A DNA stretch of 64,000 nt, taken from Acarospora socialis (Eukaryota > Ascomycota > Lecanoromycetes > Acarosporales > Acarosporaceae). Positions within the stretch are counted from its first letter, which is position 1. Each line of letters begins with the position of its first letter. Location of the stretch: the NCBI GenBank assembly GCA_025617375.2, contig JAMYGW020000013.1:620001-684000 (forward strand), written 5' to 3'. Shown piece after piece: positions 1 to 11,301 of the stretch. The notes below the pieces were generated by a model that searched no databases, had not been told where the DNA came from, and was given only the letters and a program-made list of their open reading frames with translations. The translations under genes and the position numbers were made by a program.

Positions 1-412
1 AGGTAGATGAAGTTTCGGCTATCTGTTCTAACGCATGGAAGAGTTAGACAATTCGTAGATCAGGCTCGTGTTGTGCATGCTACCCTTTCTAGGTTCGAGA
101 AACATGGTCCAAGTCATCAGACCGTTACGTTTCAGCACAATTACATGCCCGTGAAGTGAATATAAACAACTCAAGCACCTGCAACATTTCAAACATTCAC
201 TGCGCACATGACGCACAAGACCAACGTCTACCTTTGTTTGATTTCTTCACTTATGACACTCAATTTCAACCCACAACGCTCCTACATCCTCTCATCTAGG
301 GTCCGCACCCTTCTCTATAACTTTCATATACCACCATTCCTTCTCACATAGCAAAATCATTTTATTTCACCCTGCCAGTTCATACAAGGACAAGACTATA
401 GCAGAAGCACAG
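1..412. other. Intergenic, promoter side of the CCCH gene
   Basis: No reading frame here looks like a protein. The stretch just upstream of position 413 is poor in G and rich in pyrimidine and A, as is common in fungal 5' leaders. I see no RNA gene or repeat. Confidence 0.5.
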
Positions 413-1809
413 ATGGCAAATCGCTATAACCCACCACAAAAGCGCCCGGCGAACATGACAGCAAACTACTTCACACCTGTAACTATCACCAGCGACGCCA
501 ACACCAACACCAATGCGAGCACCAGTGCCAGTGCCAGGCACATCCCCACATCACTATCATTTCCACAAGCACCAGCACCGGCATCGGCACCAGCATCAGC
601 ACCGGCACCAGGAACATACATTCACGCACTACGTACACATCCAAGCTCTCCACCTCCAACAACCACGCAACCACAAATGCAAGCTTCAGCCTCACCTTCC
701 TCAGCGTTGACCACACACTCCTCTTTCCATCTCCGCGGTGACTCAACCCCCTACACGCCAATCCAAGCCCCAAACCTAACCGCACCCTCAAGCACAACCT
801 CGGACCAACAGAATCCCACCTTGCCACATCAAACCTCACGCCCACAAACCACAGGACTCACCAACACATCAGCGCTACAACATTCCTGGCCAAATCCCTC
901 TCCGCGCTTCCAGAAACCGCTCCCATCTCACCCAACATCGTCATCCACCAATGTGCAGTTGTCAACGCAGAAGCAACCCAAGCCGTCTGTGAAGCATCTG
1001 ACGTGCTATTTCTGGTCCGAGTTTGGTCACTGTCAGTGGAGCAGCGCCGAGTGTTTGTATGCGCACTGGTACACGGGGAAGGTGGCGAGCGCGCCGGTGC
1101 AGGTTGAGATCGGAAGTGAGTACTCATACTTCATATGATCCCTTTCCCCTTCTCTTCTCTTCTCTTCTCTTTTCTTCTTTTCCTTTCTTTCCTTTCCGAT
1201 TGTTCCTCTTTCAAGACAGTCCACCTAGAGGTTTTCTTCATGTGGGTGCATACATGAATGAATGGGGAGGGAGTCACGTCACTAACACGCGACCAACAAA
1301 CAGAGCCCGCCGTCGCAGGCCGCAACGCCGAGTCCGCCAAACCCCGCTACGAAGACTGGCGCCCCAGCACGGAGAAAGCCAGCATCGCGGGAGACCCACC
1401 AATGCCGCCATCATCATCATCATCATCACACCACCACGCACCAGCACCCATCGCATTCCCTCCTCCTCCTCCCGACACCACGCACAAACCCACCGGAGGC
1501 GACCCCTCACCCCCCACCGCCCTCCTCATCGACGCCGTCAAGACGCTGTCCGCCGCCCTGTATGCGCAGCAGACGCGCGTCGTCAGCATGAAGGAGGCCC
1601 TGATCGAGCAGTGCCAGGCGATGCTGGACCTGGCGCACGCCATGGACGCGCGCGGGCTGCCGATCGAAGAGTTTGTGGAGCGGTCGATGGTGTTTGTGGA
1701 GAGCGTGGCGGAGCACGGGAGGGAGGCGGAGGAGTTGGGGGGACTATTGGGCAGGGTGAGGGCGCGGTTGGAGGGGGCGGGGCTGAGTGGGGTGGTGAGG
1801 GGGGAGTGA
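413..1809 (+). CDS. CCCH-type zinc finger protein, two exons
   Basis: Exons 413..1115 and 1304..1809 give 402 residues. The first intron starts GTGAGT, has CTAAC at 1282-1286 and ends CAG at 1303; phase 1 is kept. The N-terminal 190 residues are low-complexity Pro/Ala/Ser/Thr, with an Ala-Pro-Ala-Ser run near residues 50-65. One CCCH finger is visible as C198-x8-C207-x6-C214-x3-H218; the x6 spacing differs by one from the commonest x5. After the intron come a Ser/His run (a TCA/CAC microsatellite) and a helical C-terminus from about residue 270. Single CCCH fingers of this kind usually bind RNA or act as chromatin-linked regulators; the target is unknown. The intron (188 nt) is longer than its neighbours and holds a CTTTT-rich tract. 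Architecture resembles uncharacterised Pezizomycotina CCCH proteins, so family is fairly sure and function is not. It converges on vps17. Confidence 0.8.
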
Positions 1810-1980
1810 TTAGTCAGTTCAAATTGACAGTGACGTGAGCAGAAGGAACGGCAGCAAAGTAGTGGAACTCCGGGAGGGGAGGGGGCGCAGTCAGCATCGT
1901 TTCATTTCTTTTCGCGTATAGGGCGGGCCCCTCTAGGGTATAGTCAAGTTTATCAAGGTGGTGGTACAGCTTCCAATTAC

Positions 1981-3933
1981 TCAGAACGTGCTCGTCGCCA
2001 ACCTGCTCGCCGCGTTCCGCGCGTCCACCCTGTCTTCGTCCTCTTCTTCCTCCTTCACCCCTTTCAGACTACCACTGCTGACCGCTCTCGCCCTTCCGCC
2101 TTCGCTTTCGTCATCGTTCAGCCCTTGCTCCGGTTCCGGCGCGATAAAACTCCCGTTGATGCTCCGGTTCAAACCATCCTGTCGTCTCGGCACACCGCTC
2201 CAGGCGTCGCCTTTCGGACCTTGACTCGCTGCCATGCTTGCTCGTCGCGCGGCGGGGTGCGTCTCTCGGCCTAATCTGGACAAACCACCTGATGCATCGA
2301 TGGCACGGATGTCAGGCCGTACGCCTTCTAGCGTGGCCAACGTCCGTCTCTCAGCCTCGATTTCGCGAATCACGTACTCCCGGATACTGGTTCGGAGATC
2401 TGCCGCCGTGCGCGCGAACCACCGACGTTTCTCTTGAAGTAAGTTGGCCGTCACCCGTTGCGTCTTGTGAGTGAGGTACGATTCGTGACTTCTGGCTTCG
2501 TCAAGGGCGCTGATCGCCTCGTCTACTTTCTCTCTTCGGACGGAGCTGCTGACCTTCAGACGATCGGCGGCGGAGAGCTTGCTCCTTGTAGCTTGCTGCG
2601 CTTGGATCAGTTCGCGGAGCAGGATGTGTCGGTTCGTCAGTGTCTCTTTGACGATGAAGGCGTCCGAGGAGTGGTAGTTGAGAGGGTCTCCAAGCGTGGT
2701 GGCCTCTGCCGTGCCTTGGGCAGCGTGGTAGTCGCCCGTCATTTGGATGGTCTTGCCAAGCTTCCGGTAAGCGTTGGCGAGGCCCGGGTGAATTTCTTGA
2801 ACATGCATCGAACCCAGCTTCACACCAAGGTCGGATTCAGCAAGTGCAACCCCTACCAGAGATCCTCCATCAGTAAAAGTCGGTAGTATCGAGAAATGGC
2901 ATTACCTCGTCTAGCCTTGACCACTCGATCCATCTTCTGACCCGTTTCCATCGTACCCAAATAAAAGAGCTTGACAATTGGTCTCGCATCATGGAGCTCT
3001 GGTGTGTCATCAGGTGGAGGTGCAAACTGTTTGATAACCTTTCGCCGGACGCCCGTAGCTGGTTGCTTCATTCTCACCACGGGACTGTAACCGAAATCGC
3101 TCTCTACGAACAGAACCATCTCCTCATCGCGCATTAGTACATCGTTCCCACAGACATAGTCCAGCCATCGTTGCATGGACCTTTTGACGCGAGTTTCGTC
3201 TTCATCCGTGCCAGCTCCTGCGGCCGTCAAAGGCGGCGGTACTGCAGGGACGAAGGCTTCCGGGTTGGAAGATATTAGATGATCGGCAAGCTTGACGAAT
3301 TCTGAATGCATCCGACGGACATCGCGGAACTGAGTGGTACGGAATCTGGGTAGGTTGGTCTGTTGCCGCTCGTCAGCTCCAGCGCTGGTGATCGATACGC
3401 CTCTAATCTTGGATATGGTAGAGGGACCTTACATGTACATCAAACCTGAGAATCGGATCCTTTCTCCCCGTCCGCTCAAGGTTAGTTATCTTCGCCTGTA
3501 ATTTATATTGCGGTATATTATGCCGTTGCCCTCCTCTAGCCCCAGTATGATACCTCTGCGGACCGTCCGTTCTCTGTTGCGGTGCATATTGATGCTGTTG
3601 ATGGTACTCAGGCTGGTCTATAAAACCAGGCTCCCCTGGTTGCGGGCTTTGTAGGCGGGCGGAGAGATCAGGAGAGCTTCCATTCTCTTCTGGGGCCGAC
3701 CCTTCACCAGGAGTCTCAGGTCGGCTGTATCGATGCCTCCCTCCAGTCTGATCGTTGGAATACTCTTGAGCTGATTCGGACCCTGGCTCCGGTCGATAGG
3801 GAGAGTGCGTTGCTAACGGAGAGGGAGGCGCATCTGTACTGGTTCGTGACTGGAAGGTTGGTCTGTTGTTGTTCGGCTGCGGCGATGATGACCAAGGCGA
3901 TTCGGGGTCGTTCGGGAGAGATGAATAGTCCAT
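1981..3933 (-). CDS. vps17: Retromer sorting nexin Vps17
   Basis: Exons 3933..3433, 3359..2906 and 2852..1981 give 608 residues. Vps17 pairs with Vps5 as the membrane-bending sorting-nexin half of retromer, which returns cargo receptors from endosomes to the Golgi. A disordered Ser/Pro/Gln-rich head (about 1-140) is followed by a PX domain (about 147-255, with KITNLERTGRKDP and the MRDEEMVLFVESDFGY segment) and a C-terminal BAR-type helical region (about 330-530) rich in charged helices. The tail is acidic. The first intron joins FDVH to TNLPRFRTTQFRDVRR, as in other fungal Vps17. All splice sites are GT-AG. The ATG at 3933 begins MDYSSLPND, which I recall as the usual fungal Vps17 start. It lies head-to-head with mef2, 365 bp apart. 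Confidence 0.93.
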
Positions 3934-4298
3934 AGTAGCGGTGTAAGACCTAAGCGTCTGTGAATGCGAAGAGAAGACAGAGGTCCAATGGCTGTAAGTA
4001 GTCGGTCCTGAAGAGTGCAGCGCAAGCTATGTAGTTCTGGGTCGATTGTGTTGAGATCTTCTGGACTTTTCGCTAAGCATAGGGACTGAGCTTTAGCTTG
4101 TTTTGATGCTGCTCACGTCTTCCTGTATCAAGAACGTGTCGACTGCTCTCAGTATTCAAGAAGTCGAGAAGCGTAGTTGGTGAGCAAGACAGACAGATTA
4201 GTCAGCCAGACATACGAAGCTCCGTGCCGAGACCATCCAATCATGAACCCTCTTCGTTTGCGGTGATTGACTTTTCCCATTAGCCTCCTTGACAGGAG
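3934..4298. promoter_or_regulatory. Shared upstream region of vps17 and mef2
   Basis: This 365-bp space separates two divergent start codons and must hold both promoters. No convincing TATA box or known operator is visible. Both genes look constitutive. Confidence 0.5.
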
Positions 4299-7273
4299 AT
4301 GCAATCTGCTTCTTTGCTGGGCTGGATATGTCATATATGTCGTCGGAGATTGCAAAGTACCTCTAAACCTTTCAGAAGGTCTCTATCGTCGACAACATGT
4401 CGAAGAACAGAGAAACTTCCTGGCCCTTCAGGGGCAGATCTGTCCAAGACGAGAAATATAGGGATCATAGCGCATATCGATGCGGTGAGTTTCTATATCT
4501 GAACCATACGACGTCTGTTAAGCTGCTGAAGGGTGCTATAGGGCAAGACTACGACGACTGAGCGTATGCTCTATTACAGTGGTTATACTAGGAGAATCGG
4601 AGGTAAGTCGCGACATTGAATGTTCAACATCTATTTGCTCTCATATCGACTTTATTATTATGGTCTACCTGATTCAGTTCCTTAATCGCTCTGTTGAAGT
4701 TGTGGTTCTCGCGATCGATTTTACATCATCTTTCTTGATTAATCGAGTAACTGTATGGTCAAGATCTTCGTCCTGACACATAGGTAGATGTTGACGATGG
4801 CTCTACGGTTACTGATTTTCTCCCCGCTGAACGTGCGCGGGGGATCACCATTCAGTCCGCTGCCATTACGTTCTATTGGCCGCCTGGTGATCCCGAAGCT
4901 GTTCATGATTCGAAGAAACCGAATAGCACAGATACTCACCTCGTACCAAGACCATCTTCTACTCATACTATCAATTTAATCGATACACCTGGGCATGCGG
5001 ATTTCACCTTTGAAGTCGTGCGGTCATTGCGTATCTTGGATGGCGCAGTTTGCATTCTCGATGGCGTTGCGGGTGTGGAAGCGCAAACCGAGAAGGTTTG
5101 GAATCAAGCACGGAACTATCACATACCTTGTATCGTCTACGTCAACAAGCTGGACCGAGACGGCGCGGCTTTTGGTAAGACTGTCAAGGAGGTGGGATCG
5201 AAGCTTCATGGATGGCCAGTGGTCTGCCAGATCCCTTGGTGGGAAAATGGCAAGGGGCAGTTTATCGGCGTTGGAGATGTCATTGGGCTGAAAGCTATGA
5301 GGTGGGCAACTGGTGGCGACGGGAAGGATGTGAAAGTCTACGACCTCAGCCAACTTGAAACCGTTGACCAAACCATGAAATTGGAGCTTCAGAAAGCTAG
5401 AGTGGCCTTGATCGAGCTGCTCAGCGAATTTGATGACGCCTTGGTGGAGAAATTCTTCGAATATGGTGAGGACCATTTAGCGGTTCCTGCAGAAGACGTC
5501 ATAACGAGTCTACGGAGATGTCTACACAGAAACGCTGGACAAGTTATCCCCATCTTCGCCGGAGCAAGTTTCAAAAATATCGGTGTGCAGCCGATTCTCG
5601 ATGCAATTATCAATCTACTTCCAGCTCCAATGGAGGCTCCAGAAGCCGAAATCAGTACCGGATCTATTAAAGGCAGTCTAAAGAGTTTGGTCGACGGCAA
5701 GCTGATGATTGGGCCGGTTGGTCCAGGAGCTGGACGTAAAAGTAAGGCTGGCGCGTTATCTGCGCGCGCCAAAGCAATTCAAATGAACCGCAACCTTGAG
5801 GCATGCGCCCTGGCCTTCAAGGTCGTCAGTGATCCTCGACGAGGGGTACTTGTATATGTACGAGTTTACTCTGGGACAATCCAGCGTAACAATGTACTCT
5901 TCAATACCAATCTGGAAGTTTCGGAGAGAGTGCCTCGTCTCCTGAAAATGTATGCTTCGGACGCGGTCGAGGTTCAATCCATCTCGGCTGGGCAGATAGG
6001 CGTCATCACCGGCCTCAAGTATGCTCGAACGGGAGATACACTTGTGTCATATGCGGGGATCAATCCGAAAGTTGGACCTCCAGAACCCTGGAACAGGCTT
6101 CAACTACGCCCAATTGACGTGCCTCCACCGGTGTTCTTCGCAAGTGTCGAGCCGCATAGTCTGAGTGAAGAAAAGCATCTAGCTGAAGCGTTGGCGTTGC
6201 TTCTGAGAGAAGATCCGAGTCTGCAAGTGTCGGTTGATCCGGATTCTGGTCAGACTTTGCTCAGTGGCATGGGCGAGCTTCACCTTGAGATTGCCCGGGA
6301 TCGACTGACCAATGACTTCAAAGCCAAGGCTTCGATGGGTAAGATTGAGGTCGGCTATAGAGAGTCCATTGTGACATCTTCTTCGCCCGAGACTATCATC
6401 TTCGATCGAGAAACGGCCGGTAAGAAAGGGAAAGCGGGTTGCACGGCCTCGGTGGAGCCTCTATCCGCTAATCCAAACACTGCCGTATCTTCAACCATGT
6501 CTCCTTCGGAAGGCGCTTACTTCATCCTCCGTGACGGTAATCAAATCACCATCGAAAATCCTTCTGTGGAAATTCCGAACAATCCTATCAACTCAATGGA
6601 CCATTCCCTTCCATCTCATCTATCGATTGATGAAATCCGCACTTCTCTCACCAACGGCGCTCTTGCTGCCTTAGCTCGAGGTCCAAAGTATTCTTTCCCA
6701 CTCCATAGCACGCACGTCAAGCTGACCTTCGATCCCATCACGCACATATTTGGTACCGAGACTACCAACGCAGCCATATCCTCCGCTGCCCGGCTTGCCA
6801 CCCAAGCAGCGCTAAAGTCTGCTGCTGCTCTAGGTGGCACCGCCTTAGTAGAGCCTGTCATGAACGTCACCATCAGCGTCGACGAAGCGAGTCTAGGCGC
6901 TGTGGTGCATGACATCTCTTCTTCCCGTGGCGGTCATATCATCTCGCTCCATGACTCAGACGATCCATCGAGTGTGGCAGATGGATGTGGCGAGAAGGAG
7001 ACTCGGATCATAGACATCAGCAAGATTTACGCGCCTCCCGACCCTTTCGCCTCTGCCGACGTAGGCGGTGGAGGAGACATGCTAGCTAGTCCTAATCGAC
7101 AGCGTAGTATTGTCGCACGGGTGCCGTTGAAAGAGATGGTTGGGTATCTGAAGCACTTAAGGAGTTTGACGGGTGGCAGGGGGACGTTTGTGATGAGTGT
7201 TGATAGGTTTGAGAGAATGGGCGCGCAGAGAGAGAAGCTAGTATTGCAAGAGATGCGTGGGATTGGTGGTTAG
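4299..7273 (+). CDS. mef2: Mitochondrial ribosome-recycling GTPase, EF-G2/Mef2
   Basis: Exons 4299..4484, 4542..4602 and 4788..7273 give 910 residues. Mef2 (RRF2mt) is the EF-G paralogue that splits mitochondrial ribosomes after termination. The N-terminus is Arg/Ser-rich without acidic residues, as in a mitochondrial presequence. G1 is IAHIDAGKT, created across intron 1 (A62/G63). The switch region is [13 protein letters not shown]3 is DTPGH and G4 is NKLD. EF-G domains II-V follow, with GELHLEI and HDISSSRGG late in the protein. Length fits the family. Intron 2 (4603-4787, 185 nt) is about three times longer than its neighbours. The last exon is one unbroken frame. Confidence in family is high; the choice of Mef2 over Mef1 rests on the divergent middle and C-terminal regions. 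Confidence 0.93.
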
Positions 7274-7521
7274 TTGGAATTGCAGCATCATCTACTCAAC
7301 ATCATGCACCTTTGGGTGGTCATCAAGAAAATGGCATTCGAAGTTGGGACCTGCTTAATCCGAGTAACCAAGGAGGTTTCTATCCTACCTGAATCTCTCG
7401 TCAAGACATGTTGGCACTACATGTCTCCCGCCCTATGCTTTCGGAACACCTGAGCCTGACGCAGAAACATGGACTGAGCATGACCCATCATGTATGTCTG
7501 CGACACACCTCACTCTTGACC
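7274..7521. other. Convergent 3' spacer
   Basis: This is a 248-bp spacer between the ends of mef2 and the ankyrin-AAA pseudogene. No feature is visible. Confidence 0.4.
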
Positions 7522-9658
7522 TCAGACTCCCTCGCCCTTACCGAAGACGAACCTCTCCGGAGAAACAACCCGACTAGCCAACCTAACCAGCTCCGCCAAA
7601 GACGCCCTCCCCCTACTTACCACAACCTCACCAACTCCCTCATCAACAGCGTCCAGCCTCAGCACATACCTCTGCAACGGCCCCTTATTCATCCCCTCCG
7701 TAATCTCCTCACCCCCTTCCAGATACCTCTCCGCCACCCTCGTATGAACTAGCCGTTGCACAACCCTCTGTAACGACCTTGCTCCCAGCGCCTCTTCGTA
7801 CCCCACCTCCGCCAGATGCGTCTGCCATCTGCCCGTCGTTCTGCAGACTCAGATACATGTGCCCGATCAGCCTATTCGCCAGCAGGTCGATGGGCCGGCG
7901 CAACTTATCAGCGAAATCGAGGATGAACTTGTGCGCAACGACGGCCTGCTCCGGCATGCTGAAGGGGAAGAACGGCACGATCAGCGTGAAGCGGCCCGTC
8001 ATTGGCGCGCCCATCTCCTCCGCGAATTCGCGCTTTAGCATGCCGTCGAGGCGGGCCAGCGGCGCGGCGGCGCGCACAGAATCCGGCTGCTCCTTCATGT
8101 GCTGGGTGTGGAACTTGACGATTGTTTCGGAGCCGTGGTTCGTGGCCAGGACCCAGATGGTGCGAGGTGCAGTCGAGGAGCTTGCCGTTGCGGCGGTCGC
8201 GGTATTCGCCTGAAGGGGGTGGTTAGTTTCTCCTCTTGCGTTGTTTGTTGGGTGGATGGCACGGGACCGAGGGACCTACCGGAATCGAATACGAGCAGAA
8301 GAGCTTGACGGACATTGCCGGTGGTGTTCTCGAATTCGTCGGGGAAGACGACACTCCGGCCACCGTTCTGCTGCGCGAGGTAGTTGTTCAGAGGCGAACC
8401 TTCCGCCGATCCCTGGTACGGGTGCTTGGGGCCAAACGTATCGGTCTCGTAGCGCATTTCCGTGCAGTCGACGACTAGTGTGTCGAGGGACATGAGAGTG
8501 CCCAATCTGCTTGGCCAGCTCCGTCTTGCCGTGGCCGGATGGCCCAGCATAAAGTAGAATGAGCGGCGTGTCTGCACACAGGGCAACGTGGCCGAAGATG
8601 CGCGACAGCACCATGTCTGTAACCGGAGCCTGCCTTATCAGGTGGTAGGGTGCTTCGAGCAGGGTGGTGACTTTGTGGGCAGCAGCGACTTGCTTGGCTC
8701 GTTCACTAGGGCGCTTAAGAGTGGCAGTCTTGGCGAGGAAGTACCGTTGTTTGAGGTTCAGGGTTCTCGCCAGGGCAGCGTGATATTCCGGTACACACCA
8801 CTGAGGGTTCGAGCCCAGCTCTGGTGCGTGGTTGGCGTCCCGAACGGCTCTCGGTGCCTTTATATAATCGACCCACATGTCTTTTGGTATGTCATGTGGC
8901 GACGCGCCGAGTCCGAGTAGAGTTTTCACCACCTCTGTGGTGTTAAGGAGGTGATTTTCTACATGTAAGATAGCAAACGCCAGGACAGGTACGGAACGGG
9001 GCGCCATGCGAGCACTGGGGAGAGCGCCAAGCTCGAGTAGCAACCGGACGGTCTTGGAGCAGTTCTTTTCGACCGCGAAGAATAACACTGCTAGTGAGAT
9101 GTTGTCAGTCTCTATGTTGACGTTGAGCTTGCCGCGGACTTCTTCGGTCTTGTAGCTTTCGAGATATTTTTTGATCTGGTCGAAGGAAAAGGAGTGCTGC
9201 AAAGCCCATGCGAGAGTGTCTGGCGAAAATGGTAATGACTCGGCGTATTGCAGCGCGTACTCGTCCTCGACATAGTTGATCTCGAGCTGAATGCGTGGTA
9301 GTATAAGCGGTATTGGCGGGCTCTCCTGAACAAGCTTTTAGCTAGATCTTCTCCAACAAGGAGTGTGGAGTAAAGTACTGTTTTCATCGTGGTGACCGTT
9401 CCGTCTTGGGTGTCGTTGACTGCCGCGAAGGCCTCAGAGCAAGTCTTGTCTTCGAACTTCAGGCTGTGCTTGAAAGGTCTGATTGCTGGTTTGAAACCCA
9501 GAAAGCTGTCACGCTTCCCTCCAGACGCTGGACGGTTGTTAGTGTTCAGGTTAGATCGACATTGTTTGCGGAGACTTACTATCGCGATATGTCGTCCACT
9601 TCCCGGAGTCGTCGGCTTTGGAGGACTTCGGCGTTCCGAGCGAGTAGGAAGAGGTCAT
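7522..9658 (-). pseudogene. Ankyrin-repeat AAA+ (ClpB-like) ATPase, broken by frameshifts
   Basis: The homologous path runs from ATG at 9658 (MTSSYSLGTPKSSK) through an intron (9579-9528) to a stop at 7522. It resembles the fungal family with short ankyrin-like repeats (VKTLLGLGASPHDIP) followed by a Clp-type ATPase with Walker A GPSGHGKTE near 8540 and a Walker B region near 8350, then a C-terminal domain (YEEALGARSLQR). Reading must change frame at about 9326-9332, 8501-8509, 8163-8167 and 7814-7818, each by what looks like a one-base indel. Walker B reads VVFPDEFE where I expect VFLDEFD, so a key hydrophobic residue is Pro. One ordinary intron (about 8279-8211) is kept. Neighbouring genes are intact, which argues against general sequencing error. 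Decay looks fairly recent because the protein similarity is otherwise high. Confidence 0.8.
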
Positions 9659-10091
9659 GGTGCTTGATGGCAGAGCAATCGTCCCTGGTGTTTTCGTGCG
9701 AGAATATGAAAGTCTTTGAGCTCTGTGAACAAGGCTCACCTGGAGTCTTCCAGCACCAGCAAGTTCTGTATTTGCGTGTCGAATGATGTGGAGCTATGCA
9801 AGGACACATTTGGGCAGAGAGCAGAGTAAGTCCAAGAGAGTAGTTGTTGACACGAGTACCCAGAGAAGCAATGCTTGAATGTTAGATATCTTCCCACGTC
9901 AAGTCTGTTAACATTATGTCAGGAAGTGCAAATCGACCCACGAGCTCAACGAGAAGCATGTCACAGAGCATCGCATATAGTATGCTTAAGCAGTCTCATT
10001 TGATTGCACATTTTAACCGCGCACTTCAGCCATCCTCTGAGCCTGAAAGCGAGAATTCGTCCATATGCTTTAAAGACACGAATTACCAACC
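9659..10091. other. Intergenic
   Basis: This holds the 5' flank of the ankyrin-AAA relic and the 3' flank of the epimerase-like gene. The short frames here show no family features. Confidence 0.4.
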
Positions 10092-11301
10092 TCATCCAGC
10101 AACCTTCGCCGCATGCCCTTCCACAAGACCTGATCTACGCGCCTCGCTTGCCACCGCGTCCGGTATTTCATCCTCCAGGCTTCTCCCCTTCGGAGACCAA
10201 CCAAGCAGCTTCCTCGCTCTTATCGCCTTACACCTAGAGTTTGCTCCAAACATGAAGGTTGCATGAGGCGTCAACTTGTCAGCCTCAGCGTCTGGTACCG
10301 TGACCACTTCATCGGCTTGAAGGAAGCCTTGCTTGTGGGCTTCAGTGGCAACAAGTTTCGAAATATCTCCCCAAATAATCTCCCCATTTTCGGTGAAGTA
10401 GTAACCGCCCGGGCCCCATGTTGCTTTCCTCGCCCTCATCGCAGCATCTTCTACTAGTTTCAGGAAGCAGTCGCTAAGGTCGGAGACGTGCACGGTGGCC
10501 CAGTGTGTCTTGCCAGCGCCAATTTGAATGCCGCACCTTTGCTCAAGTGTTACTCTGGCCAGTTCGTAAAGTTGTACACTTCTCTGGTTGCCAGGGCCCC
10601 TGCCTTTCCCGTAGATGCAGGGCGGGCATACAATGGCCGTGTCGACACGCGCGGCAAGATCCGTGCCAGCAGCTTGTACGATCTTATCGACGGTACGGTG
10701 TGGGGCTTGATCAGGCAAGGAGAAGAGTTCGTCAATACCATCCCAATCATCATAGATCTTGCTGGCGGCCTCCCCAAAGAGCTGGAGCTGCAGGTCGGCG
10801 AAGCAAAGAATGCCGGTGCCTGAAGTGTGGATCCAAACGCCTGCATAGTCGCCAGAATGAGCGGCAACGCCTTTGGCTATGGCCTTTGCGGCAGCTTCGT
10901 GATCGGCGTTTGCGCAATCTTTGGACAGCAAGATTTATCAGTAACTGGAACAGCAGCGACAGCTATGTGGAACAACTAGACTTGGATGGAGATCCAGTCG
11001 TCAAATTGTCCATTGTACTCACGCAACACTATATCAGCCTTCTTAGCTTCTTCCTCGAGCAGCCCAGAAGCGTCAAGGTCGCCGTAGACAAGTCTCACTT
11101 TAGGGTACTGGCTAGCAACTTGGGCGCCTTTGTCGCTGTCGCGAACAAGGCACGTAATGTCAAACTCGGGATGGGCATTGGCGATTGCATAGAGGGCATC
11201 GCCGCCAATGTATCCTGTCGCGCCGGTGCTATAATACGAGGGTCAGTCGGACAAGTCAGGCATGAGGGACGGGCTTACAGGAAGATATTGGGTGCGGCCA
11301 T
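10092..11301 (-). CDS. NAD-dependent epimerase/dehydratase-like protein
   Basis: Exons 11301..11279, 11228..11023 and 10918..10092 give 351 residues. The first exon is only 23 nt (MAAPNIF plus two bases). Joining exon 1 to exon 2 restores an N-terminal Rossmann motif TGATGYIGG, diagnostic of extended/atypical short-chain dehydrogenases. IVLHCANADHEAA follows the fourth beta strand, and a CPPCIYGKGRG segment lies where the extended SDR active-site region ends. Proteins of this kind reduce or epimerise small substrates or sense NADPH; the substrate cannot be read from sequence. All introns are GT-AG. I see no pathway partners nearby. It is cytosolic by absence of a signal peptide. Confidence 0.85.

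Noticed and set aside
486-1838. Long frames on both strands overlapping the CCCH gene (minus 486-845 and 858-1127, plus 1023-1838)
   Set aside because: They are shadows of the low-complexity coding exon; no splice logic or family features, and composition follows the sense codons.
7522-9658. Sequencing error as the cause of the frame changes
   Set aside because: Not excluded, but adjacent long genes read without a single frame error and Walker B carries a substitution as well.
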